Shown here: one piece after another, positions 6,320 to 12,578 of the stretch | Position numbering within the stretch: the stretch's first letter is position 1 | Layout: the number at the start of each line of letters is the position of its first letter | Source of the DNA: Beijerinckiaceae bacterium | GTDB taxonomy: Bacteria; Pseudomonadota; Alphaproteobacteria; Rhizobiales; Beijerinckiaceae | NCBI GenBank assembly: GCA_947455285.1 | Contig: CANGOK010000068.1 | Span: 1 to 12,945 of the forward strand | Reading direction: 5' to 3' | Length of the DNA: 12,945 nucleotides | Notes under the pieces: model-generated | The model's input: only the letters and a program-made list of their open reading frames with translations | Database searches by the model: none | Told to the model about the DNA's origin: nothing | Program-made: the position numbers and the translations under genes

Positions 6320-6547
6320 ATGAAGAAAACGCTCATCGCGGGAGCGCTCGCCGCCCCGCTCCTTTACCTTGGCCTGACCGCAGGGGCCTCGGCCGCCATG
6401 GGCGCGCCGGCCTATCCGCAGGGCCTCAGCGACCCGCCGCCAAGCCCCGTCGAGGTGGTGCGCCACCCCAATCGGGGACACCATTTCGGTTGGACAAGGG
6501 GCCACCACCGCGGCTGGAGCCATGCGCGGCCTCCGCATCCGCGTTAA
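6320..6547 (+). CDS. Small secreted His-rich protein
   Basis: A 75-residue protein with a clear signal peptide (MKKTLIAGALAAPLLYLG to about ASA, residue 25) and a mature part of about 50 residues rich in Pro, Gly, His, Trp and Arg. The C-terminal half has GHHFGWTRGHHRGWSHARPP (residues 53-72), with paired histidines that could bind metal. The start at 6320 is chosen because GGAG (6310-6313) lies six bases upstream and the signal peptide begins there; the frame is open back to 6272 but that would put 16 polar residues first. It stands alone between an EcfG-type promoter and a strong bidirectional terminator. I do not recognise a named family. Small exported GHH/GW-rich proteins are common in Hyphomicrobiales, without known function. 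Confidence 0.72.
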   Translation: MKKTLIAGALAAPLLYLGLTAGASAAMGAPAYPQGLSDPPPSPVEVVRHPNRGHHFGWTRGHHRGWSHARPPHPR

Positions 6548-6556
6548 GCGCAAATA

Positions 6557-6583
6557 AAAAGGCCAGCGGTAAGCTGGCCTTTT
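6557..6583. terminator. Bidirectional intrinsic terminator between the His-rich gene and leuC
   Basis: AAAAGGCCAGC (6557-6567) pairs perfectly with GCTGGCCTTTT (6573-6583), giving an 11-bp stem with loop GGTAA. On the plus strand it is followed by ATTTT; on the minus strand the T-rich run continues as TTTTTATTT. It can therefore end both the small secreted protein gene (+) and leuC (-), whose stop is 67 bases away. Confidence 0.88.
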
Positions 6584-6607
6584 ATTTTCAATGACTTACC
6601 GCATTTA

Positions 6608-6642
6608 TGCTGCAGCTGTCAGGGTGCAGCAAAGCTGCAGCA
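6608..6642. repeat. 10-bp inverted repeat just downstream of leuC
   Basis: TGCTGCAGCT (6608-6617) and AGCTGCAGCA (6633-6642) form a perfect 10-bp inverted repeat with a 15-base spacer. The spacer holds a further GTGCAGCA. No T run follows on either strand, so it is not a classic terminator; it may protect the leuC mRNA 3' end or aid termination at the nearby hairpin. Confidence 0.5.
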
Positions 6643-6649
6643 ATTTTGC

Positions 6650-8053
6650 TCACTTGAAGGTGCGGATGTCCACGAACTTGCCCGCGATCGCCGCAGCCGC
6701 CGCCATGGCGGGGGAGACGAGATGGGTGCGTCCACGGAAGCCCTGACGGCCCTCGAAGTTGCGGTTGGAGGTGGAGGCGCAGCGCTCGCCCGGCTCCAGC
6801 TTGTCGGGGTTCATGGCGAGGCACATGGAGCAGCCCGGCTCGCGCCATTCGAAGCCCGCCTCGATGAAGATCTTGTCGAGACCTTCGGCCTCGGCCTGCG
6901 CCTTCACGAGGCCTGAACCCGGCACCACCAGAGCGTTGACGCCGGGATGAACCTTGCGGCCCTTGGCGACGTCAGCCGCCGCGCGAAGGTCTTCGATGCG
7001 GCCATTGGTGCAGGAGCCTATGAAGGCGCGCTGGATCTCGATTTCCGCAATCTTCTCGCCGCCCTTCAGGCCCATGTAGTCGAGCGCGCGCTTGATCGAG
7101 GCGCGCTTCTGCTCGGTGTCGCCATCCTCAACCTTCGGCACAGCGCCGTCGATGGTGATGACGTTCTCGGGGCTGGTGCCCCAGGTCACGAGCGGGGGCA
7201 GGGCCGCCGCGTCGAGGACCACTTCGTGGTCGAAATGCGCGCCGGGATCGGACTTCAGGGTGCGCCAGTAGGCGACCGCCTGCTCCCAGTGAGCGCCCTT
7301 GGGGGCCTTGGGGCGACCCTTGAGGTATTCGAAGGTCTTCTCGTCGGGTGCGATGATGCCGGCGCGTGCGCCCGCCTCGATCGACATGTTGCAGACCGTC
7401 ATGCGGCCTTCCATCGAGAGCTCTTCGATGGCCTCGCCGGCGTATTCGATCACGCAGCCGGTGCCGCCGCCCGTGCCGATCTTGCCGATGATGGCGAGCA
7501 CGATGTCCTTTGCGGTCACGCCGTGCGGGATCTTCCCGTTGACGGTGACGCGCATGTTCGTGGACTTCTTCTGGATCAGCGTCTGGGTGGCGAGCACATG
7601 CTCGACCTCGGAGGTGCCGATGCCATGGGCCAGAGCGCCGAAGGCGCCGTGGGTGGCGGTGTGGCTGTCGCCGCAGACGATGGTCGTGCCGGGCAGGGTG
7701 AAGCCCTGCTCAGGTCCGATGATGTGGACCACGCCCTGACGGATGTCGTGTTCGTTGTAATATTCGAGGCCGAAATATTTGGCGTTGTCAGCCAGATATT
7801 CGATCTGCGCCTTGCTCTCGGGGTCCGTGATGGGCTGGGAGCGGTCGGTGGTCGGCACGTTGTGGTCGACGACCAGCAGGGTGCGCTCGGGCGAGCGGAC
7901 CTTGCGGCCCGACAGGCGCAGGCCTTCGAAGGCCTGCGGGCTCGTCACCTCATGGACGAGGTGGCGGTCAATATAGAGAAGCGTCGTGCCATCAGGCTGA
8001 GCTTCGACGACGTGGTCGTCCCAGATCTTGTCGTAGAGGGTGCGTGGCGCCAT
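6650..8053 (-). CDS. leuC: 3-isopropylmalate dehydratase, large subunit
   Basis: The large, iron-sulfur subunit of isopropylmalate isomerase, acting with LeuD in leucine synthesis. The product has 467 residues, the normal family length. The opening MAPRTLYDKIWDDHVV is the standard LeuC start, and AGGA a few bases upstream supports ATG 8053; the frame runs open to 8197 but that extension has no family match. Aconitase-fold motifs are all present: VVDHNVPTTDRS (61-72), VCGDSHTATHGAFGALA (126-142), GTGGGTGCVIEYAG (193-206), GSCTNGRIEDLRAAA (346-360) and PGCSMCLAMNPD (406-417). The three 4Fe-4S ligands are Cys348, Cys408 and Cys411. It is a single gene, divergent from the VOC-fold gene, with leuD on the same strand about 1.7 kb further along. 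Confidence 0.98.
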   Translation of the reverse strand: MAPRTLYDKIWDDHVVEAQPDGTTLLYIDRHLVHEVTSPQAFEGLRLSGRKVRSPERTLLVVDHNVPTTDRSQPITDPESKAQIEYLADNAKYFGLEYYNEHDIRQGVVHIIGPEQGFTLPGTTIVCGDSHTATHGAFGALAHGIGTSEVEHVLATQTLIQKKSTNMRVTVNGKIPHGVTAKDIVLAIIGKIGTGGGTGCVIEYAGEAIEELSMEGRMTVCNMSIEAGARAGIIAPDEKTFEYLKGRPKAPKGAHWEQAVAYWRTLKSDPGAHFDHEVVLDAAALPPLVTWGTSPENVITIDGAVPKVEDGDTEQKRASIKRALDYMGLKGGEKIAEIEIQRAFIGSCTNGRIEDLRAAADVAKGRKVHPGVNALVVPGSGLVKAQAEAEGLDKIFIEAGFEWREPGCSMCLAMNPDKLEPGERCASTSNRNFEGRQGFRGRTHLVSPAMAAAAAIAGKFVDIRTFK

Positions 8054-8195
8054 CGGTCCTGGTCCCGTCGCCGCTTGATGCGGCCTTAGTTGAAATCCAC
8101 GTCTCGCATACCGCAATTGGGCTAAGGATGAAAGTGGTGCTTGCCTTTGCTGCTTTTCCACGGACAATCCGGAGCCATAACAAAGGGAATCGCCC

Positions 8196-8612
8196 ATGTC
8201 AGAGCGTCCGCCGGTAGCCCCCTATCTCACCGTGACCCCCGCCGCCGCCGGCATAGCCTTCTATACGGCCGCCTTCGGCGCCCGGCAAAAGGCCCTGATG
8301 CCCGCCCTCGACGGGGTGCGGATCATCCATTCCGAGCTCGACATCAACGGCGGCTCGGTCATGGTCGCCGACGCCTTTCCGGAATTCTCGGGCGGCGCCA
8401 CCCGCCCCCCGATCCCCGGCGAGCCCGCGACCGCCTCCGTAAGCCTTGAATTCGCCACTGGCGCTGAGGTGGACGAAGTCTTCAACCGCGCCACCCAGCT
8501 TGGCGCCAAGGGCGAGACCCAGCCGACGAACTCCTTCTGGGGCACCCGTTTCGCTGTCTTGCGCGACCCCTTCGGTCATCGCTGGATGCTGAACGGACCG
8601 CTGGGGACCTGA
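8196..8612 (+). CDS. VOC-superfamily protein (PhnB/glyoxalase-like)
   Basis: A 138-residue cytoplasmic protein of the vicinal oxygen chelate fold. It has the two half-repeats of this family: PYLTVTPAAAGIAFYTAAFGA near the start (9-29), with HSELDINGGSVMVADAFPEF (45-64), and then VSLEFATGAEVDEVFNRATQ followed by the closing motif WGTRFAVLRDPFGHRWMLN (114-132). This ending is typical of the PhnB-like subgroup. Members include enzymes and binding proteins for many small molecules, so no substrate can be given. The start ATG has AGGGA about eight bases upstream. The gene is divergent from leuC, with a 142-base gap, and runs convergently into cutA with a gap of six bases. No promoter motif could be picked out in the gap. 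Confidence 0.88.
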   Translation: MSERPPVAPYLTVTPAAAGIAFYTAAFGARQKALMPALDGVRIIHSELDINGGSVMVADAFPEFSGGATRPPIPGEPATASVSLEFATGAEVDEVFNRATQLGAKGETQPTNSFWGTRFAVLRDPFGHRWMLNGPLGT

Positions 8613-8618
8613 TCCGCC

Positions 8619-8933
8619 TTAGCGCGTCGAATCGACGATCCACTGGAGGTAGGCGGGCAGGCCAGCCGCCACATCGAGCCTTATGATCTCCGGCGTCTCG
8701 TAATCATGCTGCGCGACAATGGCCGCCTTGAGCGCTGGATAATCGGCGGTTTTCGCTTTGAAAAGCAGCAGAGTCTCGGCCGCGTGGACGGTCGCGCCTT
8801 CCCATACGTAATGGCTCTTCATGGGCAGGGCCTGAACGCAGGCCGCGAGCCCCTCGCCGAGCGCCTTGTCGATCAGCCGCTGCACGGTTTCGTCAGACGC
8901 GGCTGTGGTCATGACCACGCAAAAATCGCTCAT
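8619..8933 (-). CDS. cutA: Divalent-cation tolerance protein CutA
   Basis: A 104-residue protein of the CutA1 family, small trimeric ferredoxin-like proteins related in fold to PII signal proteins. Family features are MSDFCVVMTTAASDETVQRL (1-20), GLAACVQALPMKSHYVWEG (28-46), ETLLLFKAKTADYPALKAAI (53-72), and HDYETPEIIRLDVAAGLPAYLQWI (76-99). The start ATG 8933 is supported by GGAG eight bases upstream and by the family length; the frame stays open to 9074 but that portion is not CutA-like and overlaps the divergent gene. The protein was named for copper tolerance in Escherichia coli, but its true role is uncertain. The gene faces away from the thermonuclease-like gene across a 61-base gap. 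Confidence 0.95.
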   Translation of the reverse strand: MSDFCVVMTTAASDETVQRLIDKALGEGLAACVQALPMKSHYVWEGATVHAAETLLLFKAKTADYPALKAAIVAQHDYETPEIIRLDVAAGLPAYLQWIVDSTR

Positions 8934-8958
8934 AAATTGCTCCGCTCGTGCTATGGTC

Positions 8959-8985
8959 CGCAGGCTTTTATCATAATCGCCTGCG
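8959..8985. promoter_or_regulatory. Inverted repeat between cutA and the thermonuclease-like gene
   Basis: CGCAGGC (8959-8965) and GCCTGCG (8979-8985) form a 7-bp inverted repeat with an AT-rich 13-base spacer (TTTTATCATAATC). It sits in the 61-base divergent intergenic space, 10 bases before the ATG at 8995, where it could be an operator shared by both genes. It is short, so chance is possible. Confidence 0.3.
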
Positions 8986-8994
8986 TCCCGTTTC

Positions 8995-9789
8995 ATGCGT
9001 CTTTTTCTGACCAGCCTGTTTTGCATCGGCGCCTTTGCAGCGCGCGCCGCCCCTTGCGGGGAGGCCTCCAGCAAAGGATTGCGCGTCGAGGCCGTCGATC
9101 AGCGGCTTGAGATCAACCTTGAAGACGGGCGTCGGCTGCGGCTGGCGGGGGTTGAGGCGCCACGGGCGAGCGCAGCCGATCCGGCGCGTCCCGCCCGCAC
9201 CCGCGACCAATTGCAGGGCTGGCTGACGCAGCCCGGCCTCACGGTCGATCTCGAACTCCTCGCCGCCTCGCCCGACCGCTGGAGCCGCCTGCCCGCCCGC
9301 CTCTTCGCCCCCGGCGGCGACAGGAGCCTGCAATCGGTGGGGGAGGCCGTGGTCGAGGCGGGGCTCGCCCGCGTGGAGATCGACCCGCTGGCGCGGCCAT
9401 GCCTGCGCCCGCTGCTCGCCCTTGAGGCGAAGGCGCGACGGGAGCGGCTGGGCCTCTGGGCTGATCCTGCCTTCGCGGTGATGAGCGCGGCTGATCGCGA
9501 TGCGCTGACTTTGCGGGCCGGGGAGATCCTGCTGGTGGAGGGGCGCGTCAATGCAGTGGGCTCTGCCTCAGGGCGCATATATCTGAATTTCGGGCCCATC
9601 CGCACCGTCGATTTTGCGGCGACCGTGGCGCGCAACAATGTGGCGGCCTTCGGCAAAAACGGGGTCTCGTTTGAGTCGCTTTCCGGCAAAGCCGTGCGGG
9701 TGCGCGGCCTGATGGAGACCCAGTTCGGGCCGCAAATCGAACTCAGCGATCCCGAAGCGCTCGAAATCCCGATGCGTCGGGGCGATTAA
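8995..9789 (+). CDS. Exported thermonuclease-fold protein with degenerate active site and C-terminal extension
   Basis: A 264-residue exported protein. Residues 1-19 form a signal peptide. A staphylococcal-nuclease-like domain covers about 28-160: RRLRLAGVEAP (46-56), DRWSRLPARLF (94-104), VVEAGLARVE (119-128), and EAKARRERLGLWADP (144-158). Aligned by motif, the catalytic Arg35 and Arg87 of nuclease are kept as Arg49 and Arg98, but Asp21, Asp40 and Glu43 appear as Arg37, Glu54 and Arg57. The calcium site and the general base are thus probably lost. A second part (about 178-256) resembles an OB-like domain: VEGRVNAVGSASGRIYLNFG (181-200), KAVRVRGLMETQFGPQIEL (232-250). No ribosome-binding site is evident before the ATG. 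It may bind nucleic acid or another polymer rather than cut it; this is an inference. Confidence 0.75.
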   Translation: MRLFLTSLFCIGAFAARAAPCGEASSKGLRVEAVDQRLEINLEDGRRLRLAGVEAPRASAADPARPARTRDQLQGWLTQPGLTVDLELLAASPDRWSRLPARLFAPGGDRSLQSVGEAVVEAGLARVEIDPLARPCLRPLLALEAKARRERLGLWADPAFAVMSAADRDALTLRAGEILLVEGRVNAVGSASGRIYLNFGPIRTVDFAATVARNNVAAFGKNGVSFESLSGKAVRVRGLMETQFGPQIELSDPEALEIPMRRGD

Positions 9790-9851
9790 GACGGATTCGC
9801 CTTATTCTTGTCCGATGACGTAATGATAGAAGGCTTAAATCTGGAAGGACT

Positions 9852-11360
9852 ATGGGCTCGAGGGTGAACATCAGGCGTGCAGCCGTCCCCGCCCGGCGCT
9901 TTGCGCCGCAGGCGGCGTTCGCGCGCGCCTTTCTGGCGCCTCTGTTCGCCCTCAGCCTTGCGGGATGCGCGACCCTCGACCCCTACGGCCAGACCCCGGG
10001 CGTCGGCCCCGCCTTGCCGCCCGAAGCGCCCCGCACCACCGGCGTCGAAACGCCCGATAGCACTCAGCACAAGCGCCTCGTCGACATGTTCGGCGGCGAA
10101 TACAAGTCTTACACGACCGAACGCTACCTCAACGCCATCCTGGCGAGGCTCGCAGCGGCCAGCGAGAAACCCGGCGAGTCCTACCGCGTCACGATTCTCA
10201 ACTCGCAGGTGGTCAACGCCTTCGCCCTGCCCAATGGCAACGTCTATGTGACCCGCGGCATGCTGGCGCTGGCGAATGATTCCTCCGAACTTGCGGCGGT
10301 CATGGCCCATGAAATCGGCCATATCACCGCAGGCCATGCGGGCCAGCGCGCCGAGGCCGAAAAGGACCAGCAGCTCATCCGCAAGGTGACCGATGTGCTG
10401 CAAAAGGACAGGGGCGGAGCTGTGCAGGCGCGCGGCGTCGCCTCGCTCGCGAATTTCTCGCGGCAGCAGGAATTCGACGCCGATCAGATCGGCATCCGCA
10501 CCATCGCCAAGGCTGGTTACGATCCTTTCGGCGCCGCCCGGTTCCTGACGTCACTCAGCCGCTCAGCGAGCCTGCGCGCTTCTCTTTTCAACCAGAGGGC
10601 TGCGGGGCAGGACATCGCCTCATCCCATCCCTCGACCCCCGAGCGCATCGCCCGGGCCACCGCCGCCGCCCGCGCCGTTGGGGGAACGGCGACGGGGGAG
10701 ACGCAGCGCAGCGATTATCTCGCCGCCATCGATGGCATCGATTTTGGCGACAATCCTGCCGAAGGCCTGGTGCGCGGTCGGCGCTTCACCCATCCGCGCC
10801 TTGGCTTCGGATTCCTCGCGCCCGATGGCTTCGTGCTGGAAAACACGCCCCAGGCGGTGCTCGGCATAGCGGGGGGCGGCGCGGAGGCGCTGCGTCTCGA
10901 CAGCGTGTCTCTCTCCACCGACACGAGCCTTGAATCCTATCTGGCGATGGACTGGATCTCGGGCCTGCAACCGGCCTCGGTGAGGAGCCTCACCGTCAAC
11001 GGATTGCCCGCCGCCACGGGCCTCGCCAAAAGCGGCGAATGGCAGTTTCGCGTGGGCGTGGTCCGCCTTGGCGGCGATGTCTATCGGCTGATCTTCGCCA
11101 CCACCTCGCTGAATGAACGCACCGACCAGCGGTTCAAGGATTCGCTAGAAAGCTTCCGCAAGATCACCAGTGATGAGTCGGGCAAGCTGCAGCCCTTGCA
11201 TCTGCGCATGGTGATTGCCGGGTCGAGCGACACGGCGGAGACGCTGGCCGGACGCATGGCGCTCGCCGATCGTCCGCTCGAATGGTTCCTGCTGCTCAAT
11301 GGCCTTGACCGGCCTGGCGTCCTGAAGGCGGGCGAAAGCTTCAAGATCGTGGCGGATTAA
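9852..11360 (+). CDS. M48-family metalloprotease lipoprotein (BepA-like)
   Basis: A 502-residue envelope protease. The N-terminus has a long basic region, a hydrophobic core and a lipobox LAGC with Cys39, so it is probably anchored in the outer membrane. The M48 domain (about 75-285) has HEIGH (His153, Glu154, His157) and QQEFDADQIG, where Glu207 is the probable third zinc ligand; SSHPSTPERIARA follows, as is usual. A C-terminal region of about 200 residues ends with a LysM-like segment (about 445-502: SDTAETLAGRM, then FLLLNGL). BepA-type M48 lipoproteins serve outer-membrane quality control, but the downstream region here is not the TPR repeats of Escherichia coli BepA, so function may differ. 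GGAAGGA lies directly upstream of the ATG. It follows the thermonuclease-like gene by 62 bases and may have its own promoter. Confidence 0.88.
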   Translation: MGSRVNIRRAAVPARRFAPQAAFARAFLAPLFALSLAGCATLDPYGQTPGVGPALPPEAPRTTGVETPDSTQHKRLVDMFGGEYKSYTTERYLNAILARLAAASEKPGESYRVTILNSQVVNAFALPNGNVYVTRGMLALANDSSELAAVMAHEIGHITAGHAGQRAEAEKDQQLIRKVTDVLQKDRGGAVQARGVASLANFSRQQEFDADQIGIRTIAKAGYDPFGAARFLTSLSRSASLRASLFNQRAAGQDIASSHPSTPERIARATAAARAVGGTATGETQRSDYLAAIDGIDFGDNPAEGLVRGRRFTHPRLGFGFLAPDGFVLENTPQAVLGIAGGGAEALRLDSVSLSTDTSLESYLAMDWISGLQPASVRSLTVNGLPAATGLAKSGEWQFRVGVVRLGGDVYRLIFATTSLNERTDQRFKDSLESFRKITSDESGKLQPLHLRMVIAGSSDTAETLAGRMALADRPLEWFLLLNGLDRPGVLKAGESFKIVAD

Positions 11361-11363
11361 CAC

Positions 11364-11388
11364 GCCCCGCTCGCCCATGCGGGGCTTT
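11364..11388 (+). terminator. Weak intrinsic terminator after the M48 gene
   Basis: GCCCCGC (11364-11370) pairs with GCGGGGC (11379-11385) around an eight-base loop, followed by only three T residues (11386-11388). It begins three bases after the M48 stop. The stem is GC-rich and well placed, but the short T run makes it a weak or partial terminator. Confidence 0.5.
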
Positions 11389-11657
11389 ACCCTGCGTCGC
11401 TGCGCGCCATATCCCGATCCGACATGCCTCAAATCATCCCGTCTCGCGGGGGCTCGCCTGCGCGGATCCGTCGTCCGCAAAGCGGCGCCGGAACCGATTC
11501 GCATACTTGATCGTTGGAAGGACATGCGCCCGATGCGGGCGGTGGACTGTCCGATGCGCCTCGCCCCGCCTTGAGGGCGCCCCAGCATCTCCCCGCCGCG
11601 TCATCGCGCCATGGGTAGAGGACTGCTGGATCGTCCGGCACGGAGCGGGAGACGGAA
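11389..11657. other. Intergenic leader region of rpoH2
   Basis: About 270 bases between the M48 gene hairpin and the rpoH2 start. It holds the EcfG-type promoter at 11490-11515 and a long 5' leader of about 135 bases. A 65-codon frame (11377-11574) crosses it, but it is Arg-rich, starts inside the terminator hairpin and overlaps the promoter, so I do not call it a gene. A 16-codon frame at 11524 is too short to judge. Confidence 0.6.
11490..11515 (+). promoter_or_regulatory. EcfG-type general stress promoter upstream of rpoH2
   Basis: GGAAC at 11490-11494 and CGTT at 11512-11515 are spaced by 17 bases, matching the EcfG consensus. Expected transcription start is near 11522, giving an rpoH2 leader of about 135 bases. 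RpoE2 (EcfG family) is known to control rpoH2 in Sinorhizobium meliloti, so site and gene agree. The 11-base word CCGCAAAGCGG lies just upstream (11475-11485), as at the other EcfG-type site in this window. Confidence 0.75.
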
Positions 11658-12533
11658 ATGGCGCAAATGGCTGGTGTGCGGCGGCAGTTCGTCAAGGCTG
11701 CCATGGCGGCGCCTTTCCTTGAACGCGAAGAGGAACGCGCGCTTGCGGTTCAATGGCGCGATAACCACGATGAGCGCGCGCTGCATCGTCTGGCCCATGC
11801 GCATATGCGGCTGGTGATCGCGCTGGCCGCGCGGTTCCGTCACTATGGCCTGCCCGTCGCCGATCTCGTTCAGGAAGGACATGTGGGTCTGCTGGAGGCT
11901 GCGGCCCGTTTCGAGCCTGAGCGCGAAGTACGCTTCTCCACCTATGCGACCTGGTGGATCCGCGCCTCCATGCAGGACTATATCCTGCGCAACTGGTCGA
12001 TTGTGCGCGGCGGCACGAGTTCGGCCCAGAAGGCCCTGTTCTTCAATCTGCGGCGCCTTCGCGCAAGGCTCACCCGCGACGGCAACTCGGTCGCCGACGG
12101 CACGCTCTACGCCTCGATCGCGCAGGCCATTGGCGTCTCGCCCGCCGATGTGGCGCTGATGGACACGCGTCTTTCGGGACCTGACGTTTCCCTCAACGCG
12201 CCGCTGGCCGCCACTGATAATTCCGGCCCAAGCGAGCGGGTGGAGTTTTTAGTCGATGGCGGGCCGCTGCCTGACGAACTCGTCGGCGAAACCATCGACT
12301 CGGTGCGCCGCAGCGATTGGCTGCGCGAGGCGCTGACGGTCCTCTCGGAGCGCGAATTGCGCATTCTGCGTGAACGTCGCCTCGCGGAAGAAACCGCCAC
12401 CCTCGAATCCCTTGGAGTGACGCTGGGCATTTCAAAAGAGCGCGTACGCCAGATCGAAAATCGCGCCCTGGAAAAGCTGCGTAGAGTCCTATCCGAGCGC
12501 CATCCGCAGGAGGCTCTGGGCGCAGTCGCCTGA
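11658..12533 (+). CDS. rpoH: RNA polymerase sigma-32 factor, RpoH2 type
   Basis: A 291-residue alternative sigma factor that directs RNA polymerase to stress-response promoters. Region 2 spans about residues 45-115 (HMRLVIALAARFRHYGLP 49-66; DLVQEGHVGLLEAAARFEP 69-87; RFSTYATWWIRASMQDYIL 92-110). The RpoH box QKALFFNLRRLRARL (124-138), specific to sigma-32, follows. Region 4 is at about 225-278, ending in the helix-turn-helix LGISKERVRQIENRALEKL (257-275). Segments such as LERDEE-like LEREEER, GVSPADVALMDTRLSGPD and SLNAPL are of the alphaproteobacterial RpoH2 (RpoHII) subgroup rather than the main RpoH1; this subgroup call is from memory of the family. The ATG has GGGAG (11647-11651) six bases upstream. 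The gene is monocistronic or leads into priA, and lies behind an EcfG-type promoter. In relatives RpoH2 serves oxidative or photooxidative and general stress. Confidence 0.93.
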   Translation: MAQMAGVRRQFVKAAMAAPFLEREEERALAVQWRDNHDERALHRLAHAHMRLVIALAARFRHYGLPVADLVQEGHVGLLEAAARFEPEREVRFSTYATWWIRASMQDYILRNWSIVRGGTSSAQKALFFNLRRLRARLTRDGNSVADGTLYASIAQAIGVSPADVALMDTRLSGPDVSLNAPLAATDNSGPSERVEFLVDGGPLPDELVGETIDSVRRSDWLREALTVLSERELRILRERRLAEETATLESLGVTLGISKERVRQIENRALEKLRRVLSERHPQEALGAVA

Positions 12534-12546
12534 GGGCTTTTCCGTT

Positions 12547-12578
12547 TCATGGCGCAAGGTGCTAATCCTGCGCCATGA
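12547..12578 (+). promoter_or_regulatory. Hairpin enclosing the priA start codon
   Basis: TCATGGCGCA (12547-12556) and TGCGCCATGA (12569-12578) form a perfect 10-bp inverted repeat, with two more G-C pairs inside after a bulged A and a seven-base loop TGCTAAT. The priA ATG (12575-12577) lies in the 3' arm. No T run follows, so it is not an intrinsic terminator for rpoH. It could hide the priA start in long transcripts. Confidence 0.55.

Noticed and set aside
6947..8089. A 380-codon open frame on the plus strand opposite leuC
   Set aside because: It mirrors leuC, whose family motifs and iron-sulfur cysteines are complete. Long antisense frames are expected in GC-rich genes, and the translation matches no known family.
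8054..8197. N-terminal extension of LeuC by 48 residues
   Set aside because: The family begins at MAPRTLYDKIW and an AGGA site precedes that ATG; the extension covers the divergent promoter region.
8934..9074. N-terminal extension of CutA by 47 residues
   Set aside because: The extension overlaps the divergent thermonuclease-like gene, and GGAG before ATG 8933 gives a normal CutA length.
11377..11574. A 65-codon frame upstream of rpoH2
   Set aside because: It starts in a terminator hairpin, spans the EcfG-type promoter and is Arg-rich in the way of non-coding GC-rich DNA.
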